Below the pieces are notes generated by a model. That model did not search any database, had not been told where the DNA came from, and was given only the letters and a program-made list of their open reading frames with translations. Both the position numbers and the translations under genes were made by a program. Shown here in pieces: positions 46,588 through 55,671 of a DNA stretch of 64,000 nt (positions are counted from its first letter, which is position 1; the number at the start of each line of letters is the position of its first letter). This stretch comes from Confluentibacter sediminis. GTDB lineage: Bacteria > Bacteroidota > Bacteroidia > Flavobacteriales > Flavobacteriaceae. The DNA lies in NCBI RefSeq assembly GCF_003258355.1, contig NZ_QKPO01000005.1, positions 186,001 through 250,000 on the forward strand. The letters run 5' to 3'.

Positions 46588-47787
46588 TTACTTAAACGCC
46601 AAATTAATATTTAAGGGTGCCATGTTACTTCTACTAGATAAATAGTCTTTGGGAGATTGATTGGTTTGCTCTTTAAAAGCCGTTAAAAAAGAATTATATG
46701 AACTAAACCCTACTTTGCTTGCCAAACCTTCTAAAGTTAGAGTATTTAAATCTCCATCGTTAATAAGCTTTAAAGCATCTTTGATCCTACAATAATTTAT
46801 ATACTCAGAAAAAGTCACTATCGCATGATATTTAAAAATATAGTACATATGGCTTGTGGGAATATGTATGGCTCTTGCAAAGTCTGCGAATGAAAATTTA
46901 GGAGTCCTAAAAGGATTCTCTTTTTCTACAAAATTTTCAATCTCGGTAATGTAAGGGACAACTCTTTCTTCTATACTGTCGCTTAATATTTTATCTTGGG
47001 GGTTTGAAATATCTTTTAAATCAAAAACCCAAACATGATCGGTAAAGTTTATATTGTTTTCAATTTTAATTAATCGCTTTTTTAATTTGGGATACCCATG
47101 TAAAATTTCAGGGTTTATCAAAATTTTACCATAAAGGAGCAACCAAGGCATTATTACTAAGACAGAATAATTATGAGCTCGAAATAATTCATCCAATAAT
47201 TTTTCAGAATAAAGTGAAAACAAAACTCTAAAAACTAAAAACGTTGCAATTACAAACATAAATACCGTCCAATTTCTTATAAGAAGGTAATGGGCGATTG
47301 CAATGGATTTTTTTAAACTTTCATTCCATAAATTTTTATAAAGTACATTAAAAGACAACATCAAATAAAATAAGAAGAATACTATTAAACTTATAAACCT
47401 TATGTCTTCAATGAATTCATTTTCTAAAATAGGAACGTATTTTTGCACTAAATTCAAAACCAAATTCATTACAGGATAAATAAAATGAATTAAGTCTTTT
47501 TTGTGCACGTGTTCATAATCTTTGACTAAAGATTTAAAATATAGGAATAAAGAAGGGACTGCGATTAAGAAAATTGGGGCAATTAATTTTGAATTAAGTA
47601 TTGAACCTGAATTGGTAAATGCAAGCAAACCAATTATAATATTTCTAATAGAGCATATAGAAAAAATTATTACCAAATAAATATTCACAAAAATATTAGA
47701 CCTATAGGAAAATAGCATAATTGATATTACAAATAGACCTAAAAAACCAATTAAAATTAAGGCAGAATTAATAAAAAAAAGGGGCAT
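46588..47787 (-). CDS. Membrane-bound AraC-family regulator with N-terminal 7TM region
   Basis: The 399-residue protein has about seven hydrophobic helices (residues 4-225), a soluble linker, and a C-terminal AraC-type DNA-binding domain (about 290-385) with two helix-turn-helix units (FADFARAIHIPTSHMYYIFKY and TLEGLASKVGFSSYNSFLTAFKEQTNQSPKDYL). Such proteins sense a signal in or near the membrane and act on nearby promoters. It converges with the PepSY gene (16 bases between stops). The regulated gene is not evident. Confidence 0.9.
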   Translation of the reverse strand: MPLFFINSALILIGFLGLFVISIMLFSYRSNIFVNIYLVIIFSICSIRNIIIGLLAFTNSGSILNSKLIAPIFLIAVPSLFLYFKSLVKDYEHVHKKDLIHFIYPVMNLVLNLVQKYVPILENEFIEDIRFISLIVFFLFYLMLSFNVLYKNLWNESLKKSIAIAHYLLIRNWTVFMFVIATFLVFRVLFSLYSEKLLDELFRAHNYSVLVIMPWLLLYGKILINPEILHGYPKLKKRLIKIENNINFTDHVWVFDLKDISNPQDKILSDSIEERVVPYITEIENFVEKENPFRTPKFSFADFARAIHIPTSHMYYIFKYHAIVTFSEYINYCRIKDALKLINDGDLNTLTLEGLASKVGFSSYNSFLTAFKEQTNQSPKDYLSSRSNMAPLNINLAFK

Positions 47788-48076
47788 GTTCTTTATGTTT
47801 TTTAAAAAGAATGAATTAAATCAACCATATTCAAAGTTAACAAAATAGCCTAAATGGAACCGAATAGTCACTGTTTTTTTAAAATTGTTACTGCTTTACA
47901 TCAAACCTCAATAAAACAGCAACATATAAAACAAAGCTTTATTATTTTTATCTAGATATTGAGTTCTCTTAATATTAACAGCTTCGATTTTAAAAAAAAG
48001 TATTAAACATGGAGCGATTTATTTTGCTATTATCATCACATATTGAATTTTGAGATTCGTGTGCAAAACTAAATCC
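47788..48076. other. Intergenic stretch upstream of the AraC gene
   Basis: No gene was found here. The stretch holds the AraC-gene upstream region and AT-rich sequence leading to an isolated tRNA-type terminator. Confidence 0.4.
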
Positions 48077-48110
48077 AAAAAAGCTTTTACAGAAATGTAG
48101 AAGCTTTTTT
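48077..48110 (+). terminator. Terminator without an obvious gene (tRNA type)
   Basis: AAAAAAGCTTTTACA (48077-48091), GAAA, TGTAGAAGCTTTTTT (48096-48110): a strong hairpin with a T-rich 3' end. The apex equals that of the tRNA-Asn terminator, but no gene precedes it on the plus strand; the next gene upstream is on the other strand. It may be what is left of a lost tRNA unit. Confidence 0.75.
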
Positions 48111-48194
48111 ATTTATTATTCTTGAGAGAAAAGCTTTTTAAAAACTGAACAAAATTAATCTTATAAGCAAGGTTTAAAATATTAACTTTAAAGT

Positions 48195-48244
48195 TATATT
48201 TGCAAAACGCAGTATTTTTAGAGGATTTCGAAAATTTACATTTG
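48195..48244 (+). promoter_or_regulatory. Two -7 boxes ahead of tRNA-Arg
   Basis: TATATTTG (48195-48202) and TACATTTG (48237-48244) both match TAnnTTTG. The second, followed by CAC and 19 bases before the tRNA, is the better candidate. Neither has a TTG at the exact -33 spacing. Confidence 0.6.
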
Positions 48245-48263
48245 CACGTCACTTTTTTATTTA

Positions 48264-48335
48264 GGCTCCATAGTTCAAGGGATAGAACAAAAGTTTCCTA
48301 AACTTTAGATCCAAGTTCGAATCTTGGTGGAGTCA
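48264..48335 (+). tRNA. tRNA-Arg (anticodon CCT)
   Basis: The cloverleaf has acceptor GGCTCCA with TGGAGTC (one G-T pair), D stem GTTC/GAAC, anticodon stem AAAGT/ACTTT with loop TTCCTAA, and T arm CCAAG-TTCGAAT-CTTGG, discriminator A. CCA is not encoded. Anticodon CCT reads AGG arginine codons. Confidence 0.95.
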
Positions 48336-48452
48336 CTTTATTAGAATCAAGTATCTACTTTCCAAACTAAATATATTTAAGGAAGTATTGTACTGTTAGA
48401 ATATTAAAGTTAGTTGTTCATCCTAAAACAAGATTTCCTTAAAAAAGGCCTT

Positions 48453-48998
48453 ATGAAACGAAAAATCGGAATCATTTATTCTTCTGTAGATGGGCAAACT
48501 CTAAAGATTTGTGAAAAATTAAATGCGTTTTTTAATGAGAGGCAAATAGAAACCGAACTCTGTTCCATTGATAATTTTAAAGGAAATGTATCTGAATTTG
48601 AGATATTGATTATTGGAGCTAGTATTCGATATGGCAAACATCATGCAAAAATTACTGAATTTGTACTTAATAATAAAAACAACTTTAAGGATATAAAAAC
48701 GGCTTTTTTCTCGGTTAACTTGGTTGCAAGAAAAGAAGATAAAAATACGCCAAACACAAACCCGTATCTCGTTAAATTCTTAAAAGAAACAAGTTGGACT
48801 CCCGATTTTTTAGATGTATTTGCTGGAAAATTAGATTATAAATCCTATTCATTTATAGATAAGTTAATGATTAAACTCATTATGAAATTAACAAATGGAC
48901 CAACACAATCAGATTATCCCATAGAATTTACAGAATGGGGGCGAGTGGCTGCTTTCGGAATGAAAATAAGGGAAAGCTATTTAAAGAGACCCATTTAA
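48453..48998 (+). CDS. hemG: Menaquinone-dependent protoporphyrinogen IX dehydrogenase (flavodoxin type)
   Basis: The 181-residue protein is read from ATG 48453 (MKRKIGIIYSSVDGQTLKI); the frame opens at 48414 with residues that do not fit. It has a flavodoxin fold with an FMN phosphate loop (YSSVDGQT) and the HemG-specific blocks IIGASIRYGKHHAKITEFV, AFFSVNLVARK and DKLMIKLIMKLTNGPTQSD. HemG oxidises protoporphyrinogen IX to protoporphyrin IX at the membrane, passing electrons to quinone, the penultimate haem step. It ends 16 bases before the convergent mntH stop. Confidence 0.93.
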   Translation: MKRKIGIIYSSVDGQTLKICEKLNAFFNERQIETELCSIDNFKGNVSEFEILIIGASIRYGKHHAKITEFVLNNKNNFKDIKTAFFSVNLVARKEDKNTPNTNPYLVKFLKETSWTPDFLDVFAGKLDYKSYSFIDKLMIKLIMKLTNGPTQSDYPIEFTEWGRVAAFGMKIRESYLKRPI

Positions 48999-49014
48999 AC
49001 AAAAACCTCAAAAG

Positions 49015-50895
49015 CTACTCCCTAACAATCATCACCGGAATATTAACTTTATGGCGAACGGCATCAACCGTAGTTCCAAAAAGAATGTCTTTTACCCAAC
49101 TATGCCCGTGAGCTCCCATAACTAAAATATCAAAAGAACCTTCATTAACGACTTTTGATATTTGTTTTTTCGGATTTCCAAATCCTAATTTTATGGACAC
49201 GTTAAAGCCTTTATCTTCAATTTTCTGTTTATATTCTTTTAAATAAGTCGCATCACTTGAGGTTTCATAATCATCAATTTGATTTCCGTAAACCAAAGCG
49301 CCTGCGGTTTCAACCACATGTATAATAGTATAAGAGGCATCATCGCCCCCTAAGTGCAGGGCTGTTGCAATATTTTTACTATCGACATTAGAAAAGTCTA
49401 TCGCAATGGCAATATTTTTATAAGGCTTGGTAATTAATTCATCATTTAAAACAACTTCATCAATATGAGGCACCAATTTCGGCGATTTTAATTGGTGATT
49501 TATAAGAGGTTTAAAAATAATATATACCAGCAGAATCGCTGCTCCAATGGCAATAGGGATTACAAAAATCCAGATATAAATAGGGTGCGATGCTGTTTGC
49601 AACCAACCATCAATTTCATCAAAAACCAACTTGGCATTTAACGATACTATAATCAGTGCTATAACCCAAGAAGCAATTTGTGTAGGAATGCTAATGGTGA
49701 AATTGTGCATTTTCTTTTTATCACTCACAAAATGAATTAACGGAATAATGGCAAATCCTAATTGTAAACTCAGTACCACTTGGCTTAATACCAATAACTT
49801 TCCTGTAGCTCCTTCCCCCAATAAAACAACCGTCAAAATAGCTGGAATAATAGCAATCAACCTAGTGATAATACGCCTTACCCATGGTTGAATACGCAAA
49901 TTCAAATATCCTTCCATTACAATCTGTCCTGCCAAAGTCCCTGTAACCGTACTACTCTGCCCTGCAGCAATAAGCGCTAAAGCAAATAAAATAGGTGCCC
50001 ATTTAGAGCCCAAAAGAGGTTCTAATAATTGGTGGGCATCTTGAATTTCGGCAATTTCAAACATGCCATTATTAAAAAAAGCAGCTGCAGCCAAAATTAA
50101 AATAGCGGCATTCACCAAAAATGCCAAGTTTAAAGCAATAACAGAGTCTATAAAATTATACTTTATGGCCTGTTTAATGCCTTTTTGGGTACGATCAAAT
50201 TTCCGGGTTTGAACTAACGAAGAATGCAAATATAAATTGTGTGGCATTACCGTAGCACCAATAATTCCTATAGCAATATATAAAGCGGCACTGTTTGGTA
50301 TGGATGGAACTAAGCCGGCCGCAATGTCTGCAAAATCAGGTTTTGCCAAAACCATTTCTAAGAAAAATGATGCCCCAATGATGGCAATCAATGTAATGAT
50401 AAAGGCCTCCATTTTTCGAATACCTTTATTAATCAAGAAAAGTAGTAAAAAGGTGTCCAAAACGGTGATACTTACGCCCCAAAGTAACGGAATATCAAAT
50501 AGTAACTGCAAACCAATTGCCATTCCTAAAACTTCGGCTAAATCGCATGCAGCTATGGCAATTTCAGCCAAAATATATAAAATGAAATTTATAAAAGGGG
50601 AATAGGATTCTCGTGATGCCTGAGCTAAGTCCCTACCTCTTACAATGCCCAATCTGGAACTTAAACTTTGTAGTAATAATGCCATGATATTAGACATTAA
50701 TAATACCCAAATAAGGGTATATCCAAATTGACTACCACCTGCAATATCGGTTGCCCAATTTCCAGGATCCATATAACCAACACTTATCATATAAGCGGGA
50801 CCAAAAAAAGCTAAGATTTTCTTCCAAACAGAAGTGTTTTTGCTTACTTGAATGGACTCGTGTACCTCTTCTAACGATTTGCCTTCTTTTCTCAT
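49015..50895 (-). CDS. mntH: Nramp-family Mn(II)/Fe(II) transporter fused to a universal stress protein domain
   Basis: This is a 626-residue protein. Residues about 25-455 form an Nramp transporter with 11 or so helices; metal-binding motifs are present in helix 1 (Asp43-Pro-Gly-Asn46) and helix 6 (Met217-Pro-His219). Residues about 490-626 form a cytoplasmic Usp domain beginning NIAIAIDFSNVDSKN and ending with the ATP-site pattern GAHGHSWVKDILFGTTVDAV. The usual Nramp length is about 400-450 residues, so the Usp part is an added C-terminal domain that may gate transport by nucleotide. It starts 4 bases after mntR in the same operon. Confidence 0.93.
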   Translation of the reverse strand: MRKEGKSLEEVHESIQVSKNTSVWKKILAFFGPAYMISVGYMDPGNWATDIAGGSQFGYTLIWVLLMSNIMALLLQSLSSRLGIVRGRDLAQASRESYSPFINFILYILAEIAIAACDLAEVLGMAIGLQLLFDIPLLWGVSITVLDTFLLLFLINKGIRKMEAFIITLIAIIGASFFLEMVLAKPDFADIAAGLVPSIPNSAALYIAIGIIGATVMPHNLYLHSSLVQTRKFDRTQKGIKQAIKYNFIDSVIALNLAFLVNAAILILAAAAFFNNGMFEIAEIQDAHQLLEPLLGSKWAPILFALALIAAGQSSTVTGTLAGQIVMEGYLNLRIQPWVRRIITRLIAIIPAILTVVLLGEGATGKLLVLSQVVLSLQLGFAIIPLIHFVSDKKKMHNFTISIPTQIASWVIALIIVSLNAKLVFDEIDGWLQTASHPIYIWIFVIPIAIGAAILLVYIIFKPLINHQLKSPKLVPHIDEVVLNDELITKPYKNIAIAIDFSNVDSKNIATALHLGGDDASYTIIHVVETAGALVYGNQIDDYETSSDATYLKEYKQKIEDKGFNVSIKLGFGNPKKQISKVVNEGSFDILVMGAHGHSWVKDILFGTTVDAVRHKVNIPVMIVRE

Positions 50896-50899
50896 GAGG

Positions 50900-51556
50900 T
50901 TATACTAATTTAACGTAAAGATTATTCGCTGTAATTGTAGAAACATTTAGCTTCTGATTGTTTATTTTGATAATCATCGACTGATCGAAAGGTTCTTTAT
51001 CAATCACTTCAATGTGACTTCCTAAAGCCATCTTTATTTTATCTAAATATTGCAGAAATTCTTTTGAAGAATTTTTAACCCCAACACAAATGCAAGACGT
51101 CTCTGCATCCACTTGCGCTAATAAAATCTTTTCAACTTTTTTAATGTTTCCATCCTTATCAGGAATGGGGTCACCATGTGGGTCTTCCTTTGGATAATTT
51201 AAAAAAGCATCCAATTCGTTAATTAGCTTCTCAGATTTTATATGCTCTAGCTGCTCTGCAACGTCGTGTACTTCATCCCAAGAAAAATTGAGCTTTTCTA
51301 CCAATAAAACCTCCCAAAGTCGATGCTTTCTCACTACCATTGCAGCCGCTAAACGCCCCTCCTTAGTCAAGCTAACTCCTTGATATTTAATATAATTAAC
51401 CAGATCTTTATCTGCCAATTTTTTAATCATATCGGTTACCGAAGATGCTTTGGTTTCCATTTGTTCAGCAATGGCATTAGTGCTTACCGCAATACTTCCT
51501 TGTTTTCCTAAATGGTAAATAGCCTTTAAATAGTTTTCTTCAGATAATGTTACCAT
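50900..51556 (-). CDS. mntR: DtxR/MntR-family manganese-responsive repressor
   Basis: The 218-residue protein has a winged helix (about 1-65, with ETKASSVTDMIKKLADKDLVNY), a dimerisation/metal domain (about 66-140) and a C-terminal FeoA/SH3-like domain (about 145-218). The ligand set is His78, Glu82, His97, Glu101, Glu104 and His105. Glu101 stands where iron-sensing DtxR has Cys102, which points to manganese; the first-helix ligand position has Asn8 instead of Asp or Met. When metal-loaded it should bind the palindrome at 51597-51644, repressing mntR-mntH and the divergent receptor. Confidence 0.92.
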   Translation of the reverse strand: MVTLSEENYLKAIYHLGKQGSIAVSTNAIAEQMETKASSVTDMIKKLADKDLVNYIKYQGVSLTKEGRLAAAMVVRKHRLWEVLLVEKLNFSWDEVHDVAEQLEHIKSEKLINELDAFLNYPKEDPHGDPIPDKDGNIKKVEKILLAQVDAETSCICVGVKNSSKEFLQYLDKIKMALGSHIEVIDKEPFDQSMIIKINNQKLNVSTITANNLYVKLV

Positions 51557-51573
51557 ACATCCATTTTAAAGCA

Positions 51574-51644
51574 CAAATATACAAAATGTATTTACTTAAA
51601 TATAAATATATTTTTAGACTAATCTAAAAATATATTTATATTTA
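51574..51644. promoter_or_regulatory. MntR-type operator: perfect palindrome with 22-bp arms and two divergent promoters
   Basis: Bases 51597-51618 and 51623-51644 are perfect reverse complements around CTAA; the core TTTAGACTAATCTAAA resembles DtxR-family boxes (TTTAGG-N4-CCTAAA). On the minus strand TATATTTG (complement of 51574-51581) is the mntR -7 box, and on the plus strand TATATTTA (51637-51644) is the likely -7 box of the receptor. The palindrome covers the upstream half of both promoters. Confidence 0.8.
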
Positions 51645-51666
51645 CAAAAAAATTAACACTCCGGCA

Positions 51667-53919
51667 ATGAAATATATTTTTATTATACTATTATTTAACT
51701 CTGCGCTTGCTAATTCACAAAACACCTTTAACATTGAAGGAACTATAACTTCCAATAGAAAATCGTTGCCCTATGCGAATATTTATATTGAAAATACAGC
51801 TTTTGGACAGTCATCAAACGAAAATGGTAAGTATATAATAAAAAATATAGAACCCGGAACTTATACAATTCGTGCCTCCTTTACTGGTTACAAAACAATA
51901 ATCAAAAAAATTGAGATCGTTAACGAAAATCTTAAAGTAAATTTCGAACTAGAAGAAACTGAATCTTTAAACGAAATAGTTATTACCGGCACATTAAAAG
52001 CTGTAAATAGTTTGGAAACCCCCATACCTGTTGAAGTTTACAGTGCAACTTTCTTCAAAAAAAATCCAACACCAAACATTTTTGAAGCACTTCAAAATAT
52101 AAATGGCGTGCGTCCGCAGATTAACTGTAATGTTTGCAACACAGGAGATATTCATATTAATGGTTTGGAAGGTCCTTATACTCTTGTTCTTATTGATGGC
52201 ATGCCCATTGTTAGTGGTTTATCAACCGTTTATGGACTAAGCGGGATTCCCAATTCGCTTATCGAACAAGTTGAAATTGTTAAAGGTCCGGCCTCATCTC
52301 TTTATGGTAGTGAAGCTGTTGGTGGGTTGATTAATATCATCACCAAATTACCAAAAAATGCCCCTTTATTTTTTGCTGATAGTTTTACAACCTCTTGGGG
52401 CGAATTTAATTTAGATGTTGGTCTCAAAGCTAAAATAGGCGAAAATGGGTCACTTTTATTGGGTACAAATTATTTTAATTACAATAACCCGATTGATAAT
52501 AACCATGATAATTTTACAGATGTGCCCCTTCAAGAACGTATTTCTGTATTTCAAAAATGGGAATTCAAACAAAAGAAAGGAAATAAACTTTCGTTAGCTA
52601 GCAGGTTTTTTTATGAAGATAGATGGGGCGGCGAACTTCAATGGAACAAAAGTTTTAGAGGAGGTGATGCCGTTTATGGAGAAAGTATTTATACCAAACG
52701 CTATGAAATTATAGGTAATTATGAGCTTCCTATAAAAGAAAAAGTTCGATTTCAATTTTCGTATTCAGATCATGATCAAAACTCGGTTTATGGTACTACG
52801 TTGTATTTGGCAAAACAACGAATTGGGTTTGGGCAATTCATTTGGGATAAAACCTTAAATCATCACGATTTATTATTTGGGGTCGGGGCTAGGTATAATT
52901 TTTATAATGATAACACCACTGCAACGCCAAAAGCTGATGTTATAACTATCCCTTCAGTCTTTGTACAAGATGAGATAAAGCTCAGTGAACGGCAAAAACT
53001 ATTACTAGGGATGCGATATGATTATGATGACAGACATGGCTCCATATTAACCCCAAGAATGGCATATAGTTATAAACTAACTGAGGATGATATTTTAAGA
53101 GTTAATGCTGGAACGGGATTTCGTGTAGTAAACCTATTTACTGAAGAACACGCTGCGCTAACTGGAGCTAGGGACGTTGTTATTACAGAAACCTTGAATC
53201 CTGAAACGTCTTATAATATGAACATTAATTATCTTAAAAAAATACACCTTAAAAGTGGGATGATTTTCACTTTTGATGCTTCAGCTTGGTACACCTATTT
53301 TAAAAATGCCATCATACCAGATTATGATACCAATCCGAATCAAATTATTTATAATAACTTAGATGGATTTTCGACTACCAAGGGGTTTAGTTTTAATTTT
53401 GACAGTACGTTTAATAGCAACTTTAAAGCCTTACTAGGTTTTACGTTTCAAGACGTTTCAAAAACAGAAAACAGTGTAAAATCAAGACCTATTTTAAGCG
53501 AAAAATTCTCAGGAACTTGGGCTTTATCCTATAAAAATCATAAAACAAACATCCTCGTGGATTACTCCGGGAATTTATATGGCCCCATGCGATTGCCTTT
53601 ATTAGGTTCTTTAGACCCAAGACAAGCCTATTCACCCACTTGGAGTATTCAAAACATTCAATTCACATATGATGGATTACACCATTTTGAATTCTATGCT
53701 GGTGTAAAAAACCTTTTGAACTGGACACCCGATAAAGGAAACCCTTTCATTATTGCCAGAGCTCACGACCCTTTTGATAAAAATGTAGAATTTGATTCTA
53801 ACGGACAAGTTATGCCCACAGACGAAAACCCTTACGCATTAACATTCGACCCAAGTTATGTGTATGCTCCTAATCAAGGCAGGCGTCTGTTTTTTGGTTT
53901 GCGTTATAAAATTGATTAA
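51667..53919 (+). CDS. TonB-dependent receptor, probably MntR-controlled (candidate manganese receptor)
   Basis: The 750-residue protein has a signal peptide (about 1-18, ending ANSQ), a carboxypeptidase-like domain (about 22-100), a TonB plug (about 115-225) and a barrel ending in FFGLRYKID. The plug has an unusual INCNVCNTGDIHINGLEG segment: Cys-x-x-Cys and His near residues 157-165, possible metal ligands. It is divergent from mntR and shares its palindromic operator, so control by Mn(II) and a role in manganese (or other metal) uptake across the outer membrane are likely. Direct proof of substrate is absent. Confidence 0.88.
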   Translation: MKYIFIILLFNSALANSQNTFNIEGTITSNRKSLPYANIYIENTAFGQSSNENGKYIIKNIEPGTYTIRASFTGYKTIIKKIEIVNENLKVNFELEETESLNEIVITGTLKAVNSLETPIPVEVYSATFFKKNPTPNIFEALQNINGVRPQINCNVCNTGDIHINGLEGPYTLVLIDGMPIVSGLSTVYGLSGIPNSLIEQVEIVKGPASSLYGSEAVGGLINIITKLPKNAPLFFADSFTTSWGEFNLDVGLKAKIGENGSLLLGTNYFNYNNPIDNNHDNFTDVPLQERISVFQKWEFKQKKGNKLSLASRFFYEDRWGGELQWNKSFRGGDAVYGESIYTKRYEIIGNYELPIKEKVRFQFSYSDHDQNSVYGTTLYLAKQRIGFGQFIWDKTLNHHDLLFGVGARYNFYNDNTTATPKADVITIPSVFVQDEIKLSERQKLLLGMRYDYDDRHGSILTPRMAYSYKLTEDDILRVNAGTGFRVVNLFTEEHAALTGARDVVITETLNPETSYNMNINYLKKIHLKSGMIFTFDASAWYTYFKNAIIPDYDTNPNQIIYNNLDGFSTTKGFSFNFDSTFNSNFKALLGFTFQDVSKTENSVKSRPILSEKFSGTWALSYKNHKTNILVDYSGNLYGPMRLPLLGSLDPRQAYSPTWSIQNIQFTYDGLHHFEFYAGVKNLLNWTPDKGNPFIIARAHDPFDKNVEFDSNGQVMPTDENPYALTFDPSYVYAPNQGRRLFFGLRYKID

Positions 53920-53956
53920 CACCCTATAATTACTAAATAATTTATTATTTTTAATT

Positions 53957-54316
53957 ATGGCACAACATAACGAACTTGGCAAAAAAGGAGAAGCGCTGGC
54001 TGTAGATTTTCTATTAAAAAACGGGTATGAGATTATAGAACGCAATTATTGTTTTGATAAAGCTGAAGTTGATATTATAGCCCAAAAAGACGATATACTC
54101 GCTATTATAGAAGTGAAAACACGCTCGACTGCCGATTTTGGTAATCCGCAAGATTTTGTAAAACCAAAACAAATTCAGCAATTGGTAAAAGCAGTTGATG
54201 AATACGTAACAGTTAATGGTTTAGATGTGGAAGTAAGGTTTGATATTATTGCCATTATTAAAGCTTCTAAAGATTTTAAAATAGAACATTTAGAAAATGC
54301 ATTTTATCATTTTTAG
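53957..54316 (+). CDS. YraN-family endonuclease-like protein
   Basis: The 119-residue UPF0102/YraN protein contains GKKGEALAVDFLLKNGYEIIERNY and the nuclease-like core AEVDIIAQKDDILAIIEVKTR, in which Asp, Glu and Lys form a restriction-endonuclease-type D...ExK site. The family resembles Holliday-junction resolvases, but its role is not settled. Its stop overlaps the convergent TlpA-like gene by 4 bases. Confidence 0.93.
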   Translation: MAQHNELGKKGEALAVDFLLKNGYEIIERNYCFDKAEVDIIAQKDDILAIIEVKTRSTADFGNPQDFVKPKQIQQLVKAVDEYVTVNGLDVEVRFDIIAIIKASKDFKIEHLENAFYHF

Positions 54317-55638
54317 TTATTTTCAAAATAAGCTTTCAAAGCAACCACATCATCTGGTCTTGCAATAATTTCTTTGTCTTTATTTAATATAAAATACGTT
54401 GGAGTGGCAGTGACGCCATAATCATCACCAATTTTATTTTCCCATTTACCTTCTCCAAAAACATGGATGAAATCCGGAAATTTAGTAATGGTATCTTTCC
54501 AATTATTAGCCTCACTTTCTAAACCAACAGCAATTACTTTTAGCTTCCCTTTTTCTTGGGTTTTAACAAAATCTTCTAATATGGGAATTTCGTGTAAACA
54601 ATGCGAACAGGTACTGCTCCAAAACACAACAATATAGTTTTCGGCACCTTCTAATTGGCTTAATTTTTTGGCGATTTTTTTTCCGTTTTCTAAAACTTCA
54701 AATGAAAAATCTGGTGCTTTATGTCCAAGGGAGATATTTCTAAACGTTGTTAATTTATACACCAATTCTTGATTATTTTCAAGTTTAGCAATGTCGATTA
54801 AATAGGTGTCCGCTATGTAATTGGCAACTTCTTCAAAACCATCTTTACCCATACGCTCCCATAATTCTAAAAGTAAACTGCTTTTAATATTCAAAGGTGC
54901 TTCACTCATGGCTTTATAAAAAACATCAATGTTCTTTTTAAAATTTGACACTTTGTCTAATCCTTGGTGAGACAATTTGAACACATAATTAAACATGCGT
55001 TCACTTAAAAAGTTAGAGCTTTGTAGCACCTCATTTTTAAAATCTACATGATCAAAAAAATGAGTTTCCAAATTATTCATATAGGTTTTAACATCTTCTT
55101 CTTTTTCGGGAATATAAAATGTATTTGCCTTAATAAAATTTAATGCAATGGTGCCTTTAGCTGCTTCTTCAAAATTGGTTTGGGTTTCTTTTTGAGTTTT
55201 AAAAATAGACGCTAACACTTTAGGATCTTGCCCTTTTTGAGAGAAAAAATTACTCAAACTTTGTTGTATCATTGCCATGCTATGCATGTAAGAAGCCATT
55301 AGTTTATTTTCTGAAGAGGATTGATAAACCACATTATTTTCAACATTGAAAGTAAACGCAATATCCTCCTTTCCATTATAAATAATATCGATATAATTCT
55401 CTTCCTGCGGCAACGCATAAATTAATTTATACATTCCTGGCTTCACATTGGAGTCTAATTTTAATTCAAAACGGCCATCTTTTAAGGTAGCATTGTCAAT
55501 ATAATTAAGTTTTGAAGGTTCAATTTTATAAAGCAATACAGCTTTAAAATCTTCAGCCGGAGTAAAAGTTCCTTTTAGGGTATGTTGTGCAAAAAAGAGA
55601 CTTGGCACTAAAAGGAAAATAAAAAAAAGACGTTTCAT
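54313..55638 (-). CDS. TlpA-like thiol-disulfide protein with DUF4369-type N-terminus
   Basis: The 441-residue protein has a signal peptide (about 1-17, ending FFAQ), an N-terminal beta-rich domain of DUF4369 type (about 20-115), a helical middle (about 120-290) and a C-terminal thioredoxin fold (about 300-441). The redox pair Cys344 and Cys347 lies in STCSHCLHEIP, with the cis-proline in TATPTYF. It should be a periplasmic reductase for disulfides, for example in cytochrome or protein maturation. It ends on the yraN stop and lies downstream of mfd by 33 bases, perhaps co-transcribed with it. Confidence 0.9.
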   Translation of the reverse strand: MKRLFFIFLLVPSLFFAQHTLKGTFTPAEDFKAVLLYKIEPSKLNYIDNATLKDGRFELKLDSNVKPGMYKLIYALPQEENYIDIIYNGKEDIAFTFNVENNVVYQSSSENKLMASYMHSMAMIQQSLSNFFSQKGQDPKVLASIFKTQKETQTNFEEAAKGTIALNFIKANTFYIPEKEEDVKTYMNNLETHFFDHVDFKNEVLQSSNFLSERMFNYVFKLSHQGLDKVSNFKKNIDVFYKAMSEAPLNIKSSLLLELWERMGKDGFEEVANYIADTYLIDIAKLENNQELVYKLTTFRNISLGHKAPDFSFEVLENGKKIAKKLSQLEGAENYIVVFWSSTCSHCLHEIPILEDFVKTQEKGKLKVIAVGLESEANNWKDTITKFPDFIHVFGEGKWENKIGDDYGVTATPTYFILNKDKEIIARPDDVVALKAYFENN

Positions 55639-55671
55639 GTGGTGTATATTTTTTTAAAATTGAATCAATTA

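Noticed and set aside
44160-48340. tRNA-based integration site
   Set aside because: Both tRNA genes were checked for a duplicated 3' end and for a neighbouring integrase; none was seen.
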